The notes: generated by a model not told the origin, from the letters alone. 64,000 bases of DNA from Allobosea sp039673065 (GCF_039673065.1 NZ_JBDJKW010000001.1:248001-312000), one strand, 5' to 3'. Numbered from the stretch's first letter, positions 45,585-55,131 are shown. Program-made: numbers and translations.

Positions 45585-45907
45585 CCGTCCGCAAGGCCGG
45601 CTATGGCGATAAACGAGCGTCGAAATAAGCCTTTCGGACCCGGGGGCGGTACCCGGCGCCTCCACCTCAACCCATCGACGCCTGGCGCGGCGATGGGCTG
45701 GGGCGGGGGCGAAATAGGATCGACGAGGGTGTAAAGGTCGTTCTTTTGCTCGGCATGGTTCCACCGTTATCGGGCCTAACGCATAGTTGCCAACGACAAC
45801 AATGCTCGGGTCGCCGTCGCCGCGTAAGCGGTGCTGGTTCCCAAACCAAAGCCCTTGCGTTTAGCCGCGTAAGGCGGGGCTCGGAGGCGCCTGGCAACAG
45901 AAGCCTC
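45585..45907 (+). ncRNA. ssrA: tmRNA, circularly permuted two-piece form
   Basis: The acceptor piece comes first and ends CGCCTCC-ACC (45657-45666; final A would be added). The coding piece starts GGGGGCG at 45705, which pairs with CGCCTCC to make the 7-bp acceptor stem. The T stem is CCGGG/CCCGG (45640-45656). The spacer 45667-45704, removed in the mature RNA, has a CCCATCG/CGATGGG hairpin. The resume ORF 45789-45827 encodes ANDNNARVAVAA-stop. Permuted ssrA is characteristic of alphaproteobacteria. Outer ends are approximate. The tag releases stalled ribosomes and marks proteins for ClpXP; sspB follows at 46105. Confidence 0.92.
45789..45827 (+). CDS. tmRNA proteolysis-tag reading frame
   Basis: GCC AAC GAC AAC AAT GCT CGG GTC GCC GTC GCC GCG TAA, giving ANDNNARVAVAA; the charged alanine adds one more Ala in front. 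The C-terminal VAA fits ClpX recognition. Confidence 0.88.
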   Translation, partial: ANDNNARVAVAA

Positions 45908-46104
45908 CACTTTCTCCAGCTCGCTTTTCATCTCCGGCCGACGCCGCCCGCCCATCGCCGCTCTTGCAGCCGCCTTGGCGGACGACTGTCGCAGTTTCGT
46001 ATGAGAAGCGATCTAAACTAATAGAAATGATCAGGTTTTTGGCTTCGGCCGCTTTCGCCGGAGCCCGACCTGATCTAAAGGAGCGGAAACGGAACCCCGA
46101 CGCG

Positions 46105-46689
46105 ATGACCAAGGACATTCTCCGCTACGACCTCATGGTGCAGGACGCGCTGAAGGGCGTCGTGCGCAAGATTCTGGCCGAGGCGGGCCGCGACGGGCTT
46201 CCGGGCGACCACCATTTCTACATCACCTTCCGGACCGGCGCGCCGGGCGTGCGCGTCTCGCAGCGCCTGCGCGACAAGCATCCTGACGAGATGACGATCG
46301 TCCTCCAGCACCAGTTCTGGGACCTGAACGTCAGCGAGCATGCCTTCGAAGTCGGCCTGTCTTTCTCGGGCGTGCCCGAGCGGCTGCTGATCCCCTATGA
46401 CGCCGTCACCACCTTCTTCGATCCATCCGTGCAGTTCGGGCTGAAGTTCGAGACGCAGGAGGCCGCCGCCGAGGCGGCGCCGGCCGAACCGGCCGCCGCC
46501 GGCAAGGCACCGCGCGGCGCCGGCTCCGAGCCCGGCATCGCCCCTGCCGCGCCGCTCGCCCTGCCGACCGCCCGCGCCCGTCCCGACGACGCCGCGGCCG
46601 AGGAGAAGGGCGAGGCCGAGGCCACCGCCGGCGGCGAGGAGGGCGGCGCGCAGGTCGTCAGCCTCGACGCCTTCAGAAAGAAGACCTGA
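46105..46689 (+). CDS. sspB: SspB-family ClpXP adaptor
   Basis: A 194-aa alphaproteobacterial SspB. The folded N-terminal domain (~1-125: LRYDLMVQDALKGVVRKILAEA, FYITFRTGAPGVRVSQRLR, ILIVL-type QHQFWDLNVSEHAFEVGLSF) binds the ssrA tag. It is followed by a long Ala/Pro/Glu-rich linker and a C-terminal VVSLDAFRKK peptide, which docks on ClpX. It increases ClpXP degradation of tagged proteins. It lies 198 bp after ssrA on the same strand. An AAGGAG 20 bases upstream is too far for the ATG at 46105, so the exact start (possibly 46027) is not certain. Confidence 0.9.
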   Translation: MTKDILRYDLMVQDALKGVVRKILAEAGRDGLPGDHHFYITFRTGAPGVRVSQRLRDKHPDEMTIVLQHQFWDLNVSEHAFEVGLSFSGVPERLLIPYDAVTTFFDPSVQFGLKFETQEAAAEAAPAEPAAAGKAPRGAGSEPGIAPAAPLALPTARARPDDAAAEEKGEAEATAGGEEGGAQVVSLDAFRKKT

Positions 46690-46712
46690 CCGCGAAGCGA
46701 GTATCGGCCGCC

Positions 46713-48116
46713 ATGACCGCCAGCCCCGGATTCCGCAGCGAGACTGATTCCTTCGGTCCGATCGACGTCCCCGCCGACCGCTACTGGGCGGCGCAGACCC
46801 AGCGATCCCTCGAGAATTTCCGGATCGGCGGCCCGTCGGAGCGCCTGCCGCTGCCGCTGGTCCACGCGCTGGTCATGGTCAAGAAGGCCGCCGCCACGGT
46901 GAACGCCCGGCTCGGCCTGCTCGACGCGACCGTCGAGAAGGCGATCGTCCAGGCGGCCGACGAGGCGCTGGCCGGCAAGTTCGACGATCACTTTCCGCTC
47001 GTCGTCTGGCAGACCGGCTCCGGCACCCAGTCGAACATGAACGTCAACGAGGTGCTGGCCAACCGCGCCAACGAGATCCTCGGTGCCGGCCTCGGCAAGA
47101 AGAGCCCGGTCCATCCGAACGATCACGTCAACAAGGGCCAGTCCTCCAACGACAGCTTCCCGACCGCGATCCACATCGCCGCGGCGCTGGCCGTCGGACG
47201 CGAGCTCCTGCCGGCGCTCGGCCGCCTCAAGGGCGCGCTGGCGGCCAAGGCGGAGGCCTTCGCCGACCTGGTCAAGATCGGCCGCACCCATCTGCAGGAC
47301 GCGACCCCGGTCACGCTCGGCCAGGAGTTCTCCGGCTATGTCGCGCAGATCGAGCTCGGCATGGCCCGAATCGAGCAGACCCTGCCCGGCCTGCTCGCCC
47401 TGGCGCAGGGCGGCACCGCCGTCGGCACCGGGCTCAACGCCCATCCCGATTTCGCCAGGGCCTTCTCCGCCGAGGTCGCGGCGCTGACCGGCCTGCCCTT
47501 CCGCACCGCCGACAACCTTTTCGAGGCGCTCGCCAGCCATGGCGCCGTCACCTACAGCCACGGCGCGCTCACCGCGCTGGCGATGGACCTGTTCAAGATC
47601 GCCAACGACATCCGCCTGATGGGCTCCGGCCCGCGCTCGGGTCTCGGCGAGATCAGCCTGCCGGAGAACGAGCCCGGCTCCTCGATCATGCCCGGCAAGG
47701 TCAACCCGACCCAGGCCGAGGCGCTGACCATGGTCGCCACCCGCGTGCACGGCAACCAGGCCACGATCGGCTTCGCCGCCAGCCAGGGCCATTTCGAGCT
47801 CAACGTCTTCAAGCCGGTGATCGCGCAGGCCTTCCTGCAATCGGCCAGGCTCCTGGCCGACGCGGCCGACAGCTTCCGCACCAATTGCGTCGAGGGCATC
47901 GAGCCCAATCGCGAGCGCCTGGCCGAGTTGCTGTCGCGCTCGCTGATGCTGGTGACCGCGCTCGCGCCCGCCATCGGCTACGACAAGGCCGCCGGCATCG
48001 CCAAGGCGGCGCATCACAACGGCACCACCCTGCGCGAGGAAGCGCTGAAGGCGGGGGTCGACGCCGATCTGTTCGACCGGACAGTAGTCCCCGAGACCAT
48101 GCTCGGCCCGGCCTGA
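46713..48116 (+). CDS. fumC: Class II fumarate hydratase
   Basis: A 467-aa iron-independent fumarase interconverting fumarate and malate in the TCA cycle. The signature GSSIMPGKVNPTQ (~321-333), substrate-binding GSGTQSNMNVNEV (~103-115), QSSNDSFPT and the catalytic-loop region match FumC. 23 bp after sspB and 2 bp before the DUF4169 gene, so the four genes may form one transcript. Confidence 0.96.
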   Translation: MTASPGFRSETDSFGPIDVPADRYWAAQTQRSLENFRIGGPSERLPLPLVHALVMVKKAAATVNARLGLLDATVEKAIVQAADEALAGKFDDHFPLVVWQTGSGTQSNMNVNEVLANRANEILGAGLGKKSPVHPNDHVNKGQSSNDSFPTAIHIAAALAVGRELLPALGRLKGALAAKAEAFADLVKIGRTHLQDATPVTLGQEFSGYVAQIELGMARIEQTLPGLLALAQGGTAVGTGLNAHPDFARAFSAEVAALTGLPFRTADNLFEALASHGAVTYSHGALTALAMDLFKIANDIRLMGSGPRSGLGEISLPENEPGSSIMPGKVNPTQAEALTMVATRVHGNQATIGFAASQGHFELNVFKPVIAQAFLQSARLLADAADSFRTNCVEGIEPNRERLAELLSRSLMLVTALAPAIGYDKAAGIAKAAHHNGTTLREEALKAGVDADLFDRTVVPETMLGPA

Positions 48117-48118
48117 GA

Positions 48119-48313
48119 ATGGCGGAGATCGTCAACCTGCGCCGGGCCCGGAAGGCCCGCGACCGCGCCGCGGCCGAGGCGCAGGCCGCCGAAAACCGGA
48201 TCGCCTTCGGCCGCACCAAGGCGGAGCGCAAGCTGACGGAGGCCGAGGCGAAGCTGGAGGCCGCCCGCCTCGACGGCCATCGCCTCGGGCGCCCGGACGG
48301 GGACGAGGCGTGA
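48119..48313 (+). CDS. DUF4169-family small basic protein
   Basis: A 64-aa protein with the characteristic start MAEIVNLRRARKARDRAAAE followed by a charged coiled coil (ENRIAFGRTKAERKLTEAEAK). Matches the DUF4169 pattern seen next to fumC in many Rhizobiales. Function unknown. Its stop overlaps the next start as GTGA. Confidence 0.85.
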   Translation: MAEIVNLRRARKARDRAAAEAQAAENRIAFGRTKAERKLTEAEAKLEAARLDGHRLGRPDGDEA

Positions 48314-48543
48314 GCGGGCAGCGCAAGCGCTCGCTCTCCATCGCCGGCCACCGCACCAGCATCTCGCTTGAGGAACCGTTCTGGGAGGCGCTCAGGCGCA
48401 TCGCCACGGCGCGCGAGATTTCGGTGGCGGCCCTCGTCGCCGAGACCGATCTCGGCCGCGGCGACACCAATCTCTCCTCGGCGCTGCGCCTGCTCGTGCT
48501 GGCGCATTATCGCGCCCTCGCCGGCGAGACGGATGCCGGCTGA
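48310..48543 (+). CDS. Ribbon-helix-helix domain protein
   Basis: A 77-aa protein with an RHH-type DNA-binding fold: a beta strand (RTSISLEEPFWEAL) and two helices (ALRRIATAREISVAALVAETD, LSSALRLLVLAHYRAL). GTG start at 48310, coupled to the DUF4169 gene. Probably a small repressor; the target is unknown, with autoregulation or the fumC locus most likely. Convergent with the AsmA-family gene, 9 bp away. Confidence 0.82.
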   Translation: MSGQRKRSLSIAGHRTSISLEEPFWEALRRIATAREISVAALVAETDLGRGDTNLSSALRLLVLAHYRALAGETDAG

Positions 48544-48552
48544 CGACGCCGC

Positions 48553-51500
48553 TCAGCCGCCCGGCGAAGAATGCGGCGCGGGCTGCGGCACCGGCACGAT
48601 CTGCAAGGGCGGCGGCAGCGCCTGCGGCTCGAGCGGCGCGACCGGGCGCGCGCTCTCGCCGAAGCTGCGCGGCGCGCCGGGCAGGACCAGCGGCCCGCTC
48701 TGTCCATCCGGCCTCAGGCTGTTGCGGCGCGCGCGCTCCTCGGCCTCGGCCCGGCGACGCTGCTCCTCCACTCTCCGGACTTCTTCCTGCCGCCTCGCTT
48801 CCTCCTGCCGGCGCGCGGCCTCAGCCTTGCGGGCTTCCTCGGCGCGCCGGGCTTCCTCCGCCAGGCGCTCCTCCTCGGCCTTGCGCGCTTCGGCCTGCCG
48901 CCGTTCCTCCTCCGCCTTGAGGAACTCCTGCAGCTTGCGCTCGTTCTCGCGCATCTCGCGCTCGGCCCGCAGCCTGCGGACGAAATAGGCACGCTCGCGC
49001 TGGTCGGCCTCGAAAGCCTCGACGCGGGCGATCTCGCGGGCGAGCGCCCGCGCCGCCACGAGATTGGCGAGCGCCCCGACATCGGTTTCGCGCACAGGCG
49101 CCGCCAGCGGCCCGCGCCAGGTGACACCGACGCGCGGCAGTTGCTCGGGCCACCCCTTGGGCGGGGCGCCGAGCGGGCGCAGCGACAGCCGCAGATCGAG
49201 CGTCAGCGCCCGCCAGTCGACCAGGCCCGAGGCCTCGGCCTGGAGGCCAGCGCGTTCCAGCGTCACCGGCGACAGGCGCAGCACGCCGCCGGCCTGGGTG
49301 AAGGGCACGCTCACCGCGCCCAGCGGCCAGGCCGCCGCCGCCAGCGCCGCCTCGACCCGGCCGCGCAGCCGCGCCGTCTCACTCTCCGAGGCATCCTCGC
49401 CCGTCTCGGCGACGACCCGCGACAGCGCCTGCGGGTCGAAGCGGCTCAGCGCGGCGTCGGCCAGCGTCAGCGTGCCGGCACCGCCGAGCCCGGCGACAAG
49501 CCGGGCCGGGCTCTCGCCGGAACCGCCGCCCTCGAACCGGCCCGAGAGCCGCCCGGTCAGCGCTCCGTCCGACAGCTGCGCGAGGTCGAGCCCCGCGACC
49601 GCGAGCTGCCCCGACAGCTGCGCCAGCCCGCCATCGCGACGGGCCGCGATGCGGCCGCTCGCCGTCCCGCCGGCGATGCGGCCGGCGATCTTCTCCAGCG
49701 CCAGCCCGTCCGCCCCGGCCGCCAGCCTGAGGCTGGCATCGGCGAGCGCCTGCATCGGCGTCAGCACGAGCTTTTCGGCGGCGAGGTCGAGCGCAATCTC
49801 CCCGAGCGGGGCTGCGGCCTCGAAGCGCGAGGGCGACCAGGCGCTGCCCGCGACCGGCTTCGCCTCGCCGAGCGCCGCGCCCAGCAGCGCCGGCAGCGAC
49901 AGTCCCGGCAAGACCAGCCTGCCGCCGATGCGGCCGCCGGCATCGAGCGTCAGCTGGCCGCGGGCGGTGGCGCCGGCGAGGTTCACCACGAGGTCGTCGA
50001 GCCGGCGCGTCTCGCCCAGGTCGAGCCGGGCATGGCCGTCGAGCGGGCCGTCCGGCAGGAGCCGCGCCAGCCCTTCCGGCAGCAGCCGGCGCGCGGAATC
50101 GGCCTGCAGCGTCAATTGCGTCGCGCCCGCCGGCGCACGGTCGAGGATCATTGCCAGCCCCTCGCCGCTCAGGGAACCAGCGGCTCCACCTTGCGAAAAG
50201 CTGACGGTGGCCTGCGCCGGCCCGCCACTGGCGGGCTGCGGCAGGTCGAGGGCCGCGAAGATGCGCCGCCTGTCGTCGAGGCTCCAGGCGAGATCGCCGG
50301 TGTGCCAATCGCCCTTGGCGTCGAGGCGGCCGTTGAGCCGGAAACCGCCGGCCTTCGCCTTGCCCTCGGCCGCGAGACGCGTCTGGCCATCGGCCTCGCG
50401 GGCGAGGCGGAAAGCCGCGTCGAGACCGGCGAGCCCGTCGCCGAGGCGCGGCAGCGCGCTGCGGATCGCCTCCGGCAAGGCGGGCCCCGCCAGCGCCGCG
50501 AGCGGTGCGACGGAAGGCGCGCGCACGCGGCCCGAAATGTCGCCGCCGCCCGGCAGCAGCGCCCCCTCGCCCTCGACGCGCACGCCGCCGAAGCCCTCGA
50601 CCAGCAGCCGGTTCAGGCGCCATTGCGAACCCTCGCGCCATAGCGCCAGCCGCGCCGATCCGGGGGGCACGCCGCGATGGCGCAGGCCCGCCAGCGTCAG
50701 GTCGAGCGCGAGATCGCGCGTGCCGGCGAGCCCGCTCAGCGTCTCGCCCGGCGGCAATTCGGCGAGATCGAGCCCGTCGACCCGCAGGCGCGCCTCCAGC
50801 CGCCGCGGCGTGATCGTCGCCTCGCCTGCCAGCGTCTGGGCCGAACCGGTACGGGCGGAGAGCTCGGTGATGGCGAGACGCTCGCCGCTCCAGTCCAGCA
50901 CCGCGCCGCCGTCGAGGCTCTGCAAGGCGGCGAAACTGTCGGCCAGCACCTGGTCGACGCCGAGCCGTGCCAGGGCCAGCGCGGCACGGCGCGCTTCCGG
51001 CGCTGCGATCGTGACGCGCCCATGCACGCGCGCCGCCTCCGCGCCGGCATCGGCGATGGCTATACGGGTGTTGGCGAGGCGGAGGCTGGCGTGGGCCGCG
51101 TCGAGTCCCTCGGGGCCGAGCCGGCCGCGCAAATCGAGATCGGAAAGATCCTCGCCGCGCCAGGCGATCTGGTCGAGCGCCAGAGCGAGGTCGATCGGCC
51201 CCGGCAGCGCGGCAAGCGCCTGCGCGAAGCCCGGTCGCTGGGCCAGCGCCTCGGCGAGCGCGTCGGCGTCGAGGCGGCGCGCCTTCAGGTCGAGCGCCCC
51301 AGTGCCGTCACGCAGCGCCAGCCAGCCCTCGCCTTCGAGGCGGGCGGCCCCACCGGCGATCTCGACCGCAAGCCCCGACAAGGCGAGGCGGCGATGATCG
51401 CCCGCGACCCGGCCCGAGAGTGAGACCGCGCCGCCCGGCGCCGCGGTGAAGGCGCCGTCGAGGCCCGGACGCAGCCCATCACCTTCCAGCGCCAGCGTCA

Positions 51501-52155
51501 GCGCCCCGTCGAAACCGAGCTGCAATTGCTCGCCGGTCAGCGAGGCCTTGCTGCGCAGCCGGCCACCGGGCTCGATCTCGCCGGTGGCGATCCGCAGAGA
51601 GGCACCCGCGACCTCGCCCTCGATCCGCCAGGGACCGGCGAGCGCCGTCGCCGCGACATCGACGGAGACCGGCGCCAGGACCTGGGCGGGCTGGCCGGGC
51701 GCGTCGCGCCAGACCAGCGCCGAGCGGCGGATGCGCAACCGATCGATGCCGGTGCCGGCCGGCAGGGAGGGGCCAGTGCGCGGCGGCAGCACGACCCCGC
51801 CGGCAGCGTCGCCGACCAGCGACAAGGCGAGCCCGTCGAGTTCGGCCTCGGTGAAGCGGAATTCGCCGCGCGCCAGCGCGGTCAGGGCGAGTTCGACGCG
51901 CAGCCGCTCGATCGCAGCCGAGCTTGCCTGCCCGTCCGCCGGGCCGAGCCGGACCTCGCCGAGCGTCAGCCGCGGCGAGGGCAGCAGCCGCAGGCCGATC
52001 TCGCCGGCGATCCTGGTCTCGACGCCGAGCGCCGCCGCGATGCGCCGCTCGAAATCCGCGCGGTATGAGCGCCAGTCGACGAACCCCGGCCCGACCAGCG
52101 CCGCGAGCAGTGCGACGACCAGCAACCCGGCCAGGAAGGTCAGGAACTCACGCAC
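48553..52155 (-). CDS. AsmA-family protein
   Basis: A 1200-aa protein anchored by one N-terminal helix (FLTFLAGLLVVALLAALVG) with the AsmA N-terminal domain (YRADFERRIAAALGVETRI...LTLGEVRLGP), a very long repetitive beta-rich middle and an AsmA-like C-terminal domain ending ~1040. Residues ~1050-1140 are an Arg/Glu/Ala coiled coil (EEERRQAEARKAEEERLAEE) and the tail is Pro-rich. AsmA-like proteins bridge inner and outer membrane and take part in lipid transport or envelope biogenesis. Operon-like with the FAD dehydrogenase 107 bp upstream. Confidence 0.88.
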   Translation of the reverse strand: MREFLTFLAGLLVVALLAALVGPGFVDWRSYRADFERRIAAALGVETRIAGEIGLRLLPSPRLTLGEVRLGPADGQASSAAIERLRVELALTALARGEFRFTEAELDGLALSLVGDAAGGVVLPPRTGPSLPAGTGIDRLRIRRSALVWRDAPGQPAQVLAPVSVDVAATALAGPWRIEGEVAGASLRIATGEIEPGGRLRSKASLTGEQLQLGFDGALTLALEGDGLRPGLDGAFTAAPGGAVSLSGRVAGDHRRLALSGLAVEIAGGAARLEGEGWLALRDGTGALDLKARRLDADALAEALAQRPGFAQALAALPGPIDLALALDQIAWRGEDLSDLDLRGRLGPEGLDAAHASLRLANTRIAIADAGAEAARVHGRVTIAAPEARRAALALARLGVDQVLADSFAALQSLDGGAVLDWSGERLAITELSARTGSAQTLAGEATITPRRLEARLRVDGLDLAELPPGETLSGLAGTRDLALDLTLAGLRHRGVPPGSARLALWREGSQWRLNRLLVEGFGGVRVEGEGALLPGGGDISGRVRAPSVAPLAALAGPALPEAIRSALPRLGDGLAGLDAAFRLAREADGQTRLAAEGKAKAGGFRLNGRLDAKGDWHTGDLAWSLDDRRRIFAALDLPQPASGGPAQATVSFSQGGAAGSLSGEGLAMILDRAPAGATQLTLQADSARRLLPEGLARLLPDGPLDGHARLDLGETRRLDDLVVNLAGATARGQLTLDAGGRIGGRLVLPGLSLPALLGAALGEAKPVAGSAWSPSRFEAAAPLGEIALDLAAEKLVLTPMQALADASLRLAAGADGLALEKIAGRIAGGTASGRIAARRDGGLAQLSGQLAVAGLDLAQLSDGALTGRLSGRFEGGGSGESPARLVAGLGGAGTLTLADAALSRFDPQALSRVVAETGEDASESETARLRGRVEAALAAAAWPLGAVSVPFTQAGGVLRLSPVTLERAGLQAEASGLVDWRALTLDLRLSLRPLGAPPKGWPEQLPRVGVTWRGPLAAPVRETDVGALANLVAARALAREIARVEAFEADQRERAYFVRRLRAEREMRENERKLQEFLKAEEERRQAEARKAEEERLAEEARRAEEARKAEAARRQEEARRQEEVRRVEEQRRRAEAEERARRNSLRPDGQSGPLVLPGAPRSFGESARPVAPLEPQALPPPLQIVPVPQPAPHSSPGG

Positions 52156-52262
52156 GGGCTCGCATCGGTCCTTCTCGCTCGCATCACCACCCCGCCTCGC
52201 TCGGATTGCGGGATGGCGACGCCGGTCGGGCGGAGGCTGGGCCGCCCCCGCTCGTCATGGGC

Positions 52263-53702
52263 TCAGTCGACGAAGATCTTGCCGGGGTTGAGGATGTTCT
52301 TCGGGTCGAGCGAGCGCTTCAGCAGGCGCATCACGGCGAGCGCCGGCGCGCCGTGCTCGGCCTCAAGATACTTGCCCTTCTTCTGGCCGACCCCGTGCTC
52401 GCCGGTGCAGGTGCCCTCCATCGCCAGCGCCCGCTTGACGAGGCGGTCGATGAAAGCCTGGCAGCGGGCCATCTCGTCGGCATCGTTGAGGTCGACCAGC
52501 GGCTGGGTGTGGAAGTTGCCGTCGCCGACATGGCCGGCGATCGGCGCAATCAGCCCCATCTCCTCGATGTCGCGCTTGGTCTCCTCGACGCAGTCGGCGA
52601 GGCGCGAGATCGGCACGCAGACATCGGTCGCCACCGATTCGAAGCCGGGACGCAGCGCGCGCGCCGCCCAGTAGGCGTCGTGGCGGGCCTGCCAGAGCTT
52701 GGTGCGGTCCTCGGCCCTGGTCGCCCAGTCGAACGGGCCGCCGCCGAACTCCATAGCGATCTCGCCGAAGCGCTCCGCCTGCTCCTTCACGCCCTCCTCC
52801 GAGCCGTGGAACTCGACGAAGAGCATCGTCGTCTCCGGCAGGTCGAGCTTGGAATGCAGGTTGACGCCGCGGATCATCACGTCGTCGAGCAGTTCGATGC
52901 GCGCCACCGGCAGGCCGGACTGGATGGTGATGATCGTCGCATCGCAGGCCGCCTTCACCGACGGGAACGGGCAGACGCCGGCCGAGATCGCCTCGGGAAT
53001 GCCGTGCAGCTTGACCGTCACCTCGGTGATGATGCCGAGCGTGCCTTCCGAGCCGACCAGCAGGCGCGTCAGGTCGTAGCCGGCCGAGGTCTTGCGGGCA
53101 CGGTTGGCCGTCTTGACGATCGAGCCGTCGGCCATCACCGCGGTCAGCGCGATGACATTGTCCTTCATCGTGCCGTAGCGCACCGCATTGGTGCCGGAGG
53201 CCCGCGTCGCCGCCATGCCGCCGATGGAGGCGTCGGCGCCCGGATCGATCGGGAAGAACAGGCCCTGGTCGCGCAGATGCTCGTTCAGCTCCTTGCGGGT
53301 GACGCCAGCCTCGACCACGCAGTCGAGGTCCTCGGCATGCACGGCGACCACGCGCTTCATCTGGGACATGTCGATGCAGACGCCGCCGAAGGGCGCGTTG
53401 ACATGGCCTTCCAGCGAGGTGCCGGTGCCGTAGGCGATCACCGGCACGCCATGGGCGGCGCACAGGGTGACGATCTCCGAGACCTCCTGCGTGCTCTGCG
53501 GGAACACCACCGCATCCGGCGGCTGGTTTGGAATCCAGGTCAACGTATGGCCATGCTGCTGGCGTACGGCGAGGCTGGTGACCAGGCGGTTGCCGAATCG
53601 CGCGGCCAGCGCGCCGGTCACGGCAGTGATCGCCTCGCCCGAGGGCGGCAGCTGTGCAGAGGAAGCAAGGGGGGCCTGAGCCATGGCGACGGAGGAACTC
53701 AT
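52263..53702 (-). CDS. FAD-binding D-2-hydroxyacid dehydrogenase (GlcD/D-lactate dehydrogenase type)
   Basis: A 479-aa flavoenzyme of the VAO/PCMH family. FAD domain: PVIAYGTGTSLEGHVNAPFGG (~86-106), DPGADASIGGMAATRASGTNAVRYG (~155-179), LLVGSEGTLGIITEVTVKLHG. C-terminal substrate domain: HVGDGNFHTQPLVD (~390, metal-binding His) and GTCTGEHGVGQKKGK. Oxidises a D-2-hydroxyacid such as D-lactate or glycolate, passing electrons to a quinone or cytochrome; no GlcE/GlcF partners are adjacent. Start 53702 (or 53708) follows AAGG. Confidence 0.9.
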   Translation of the reverse strand: MSSSVAMAQAPLASSAQLPPSGEAITAVTGALAARFGNRLVTSLAVRQQHGHTLTWIPNQPPDAVVFPQSTQEVSEIVTLCAAHGVPVIAYGTGTSLEGHVNAPFGGVCIDMSQMKRVVAVHAEDLDCVVEAGVTRKELNEHLRDQGLFFPIDPGADASIGGMAATRASGTNAVRYGTMKDNVIALTAVMADGSIVKTANRARKTSAGYDLTRLLVGSEGTLGIITEVTVKLHGIPEAISAGVCPFPSVKAACDATIITIQSGLPVARIELLDDVMIRGVNLHSKLDLPETTMLFVEFHGSEEGVKEQAERFGEIAMEFGGGPFDWATRAEDRTKLWQARHDAYWAARALRPGFESVATDVCVPISRLADCVEETKRDIEEMGLIAPIAGHVGDGNFHTQPLVDLNDADEMARCQAFIDRLVKRALAMEGTCTGEHGVGQKKGKYLEAEHGAPALAVMRLLKRSLDPKNILNPGKIFVD

Positions 53703-53866
53703 TGTCATACCTTGAAAGAATGCCCTAATCTGGAACTCTTCGGCTTTCGCTGACGGTTCAGGCGCTGTTGTCCCGCGCGGCGGCCGGCACTGCAAGTGCC
53801 AAGCTGCGCATCCGGCAAGGAGCACCGCGCAGGACCGGGAGAGCCGAGCGCGAAAGGAGGTGAGCG

Positions 53867-54427
53867 ATGAACGACGAGATCCGCACCAATGTCCTGTTCT
53901 TCGCGCCTTTCGTCTCCTCGACGATGCGCGTCGAATCCGGCTGGATCGACTATAACGGCCACCTCAACATGGCCTATTACCACGTGCTCTTCGACCGGGC
54001 GGTCGAGGAGGTGTTCTCGCTGGTCGGCCTCAGCCAGGACTATGTCGAGATGCGCAACGCCTCGGTCTTCGCGGCCGAGTGCCACATTCTCTACAAGCGC
54101 GAGCTGACCGAGAGCGACCGCGTGCGCATCACCGCGCAGCTGATCGCCTTCGACGAGAAGCGGCTGCACTATTATCTCGAGATGCGCCACGCGACCGAGG
54201 GCTGGCTGGCGGCGACCTCCGAGAACCTTTCGCTGCACGTCGACATGTCGACGCGCAAGGTCACGCCGTTCCCGCCGGACATCCTGGCCAATCTCGCGCT
54301 GATGAAGGCGGCCCATGGGCGCATGCCGCTGCCGGCGACCATCGGGCGGATCATCGGCATGCCGCGCCAGCGCGCGATCAGCGTCGAGGACGTGCACGAC
54401 GAGCCCGAGGTCGCGACCCGTCACTGA
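53867..54427 (+). CDS. Thioesterase-family protein (hotdog fold)
   Basis: A 186-aa protein with a hotdog thioesterase core: WIDYNGHLNMAYYHVLFDRAVEEV (catalytic Asp/His-Asn region, ~25-48), FAAECHILYKRELTESDRVRI, and FDEKRLHYYLEMRHA. Closest in pattern to the acyl-CoA thioesterases near carnitine metabolism genes. AAAGGAGG stands six bases before the ATG, the best ribosome binding site in this part. Divergent from the FAD dehydrogenase. Confidence 0.85.
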   Translation: MNDEIRTNVLFFAPFVSSTMRVESGWIDYNGHLNMAYYHVLFDRAVEEVFSLVGLSQDYVEMRNASVFAAECHILYKRELTESDRVRITAQLIAFDEKRLHYYLEMRHATEGWLAATSENLSLHVDMSTRKVTPFPPDILANLALMKAAHGRMPLPATIGRIIGMPRQRAISVEDVHDEPEVATRH

Positions 54428-55131
54428 TCGCCGGGCCGCCCCTCACCCACTAAGGCGCCTGCAGCCGTGGCGCGCAGGGCCGTGCCGCCGACCGCATAGC
54501 CGCCATGGAGCTGGCGGGTCGTGGCGATCATTCCGGCTGCGCCGGCGACCCGCGCCAGTTCAGCCGGCAGGTCCAGGCGCGGCATGACGTGGAACATTGC
54601 GAGCCAGCGGTTGAGCAGCGCGCGCAGCGGCGCCGGCAATCCCCCCTGCCCCCCGAAATCGACCACATGCAGCGCGCCGCCCACCGCGGTGACGCGCATC
54701 GCCTGCGCCAGCGCTGCGCGCCAGGGCGGGATCATCGACAGCGCATAGGAGATCGCGACCCGGTCGAAGGCCGCGACGCCGAACAGCGCCTGCGGATCGA
54801 AAGCGACCGCATCGCCTTGCGCCAGCGTGATGCGCTGCGCCAGCCCCGCCGCCTCGACCTCGGCGCGCGCGGTGCGCAGCATCTCGCGCGACAGGTCGAT
54901 GCCGTAGCAGCGCGCCTGCGGATAGCGCCTGGCGATCAGGATGAGATTGCGCCCCGTGCCGCAGCCGATCTCCAGCACGCTGCCGCCGGCGGGCGGCCGC
55001 AGGTCGGCGATCAGCCCGTCGCGGCCGAGCAGGTAGAACTTGCGGGTCGCGTCGTAGATATGGCGCTGCCAGCCATAAATCCTGTCCATCAGCCCGGCGG
55101 CGTCGGTCTCGGGCGCGCCAGCGGCGCTCAC
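54421..55131 (-). CDS. btaB: S-adenosylmethionine methyltransferase for betaine lipid synthesis
   Basis: A 236-aa class I methyltransferase with motif I VLEIGCGTGRNLILIA (~52-67). The N-terminal YGWQRHIYDATRKFYLLGRDGLI is typical of BtaB, which N-methylates the diacylglyceryl-homoserine made by BtaA three times to give DGTS. Its ATG overlaps the btaA stop (ATGA). Confidence 0.88.
   Translation of the reverse strand: MSAAGAPETDAAGLMDRIYGWQRHIYDATRKFYLLGRDGLIADLRPPAGGSVLEIGCGTGRNLILIARRYPQARCYGIDLSREMLRTARAEVEAAGLAQRITLAQGDAVAFDPQALFGVAAFDRVAISYALSMIPPWRAALAQAMRVTAVGGALHVVDFGGQGGLPAPLRALLNRWLAMFHVMPRLDLPAELARVAGAAGMIATTRQLHGGYAVGGTALRATAAGALVGEGRPGDQ

Noticed and set aside
45504..45734. 76-aa open frame at the ssrA locus
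   Set aside because: It lies across the tmRNA acceptor piece and spacer; the RNA explains the sequence.
48571..50643. 690-aa plus-strand open frame inside the AsmA-family gene
   Set aside because: Arg/Gln/Ala-rich antisense shadow of a long GC-rich gene; no ribosome binding site or family signature.
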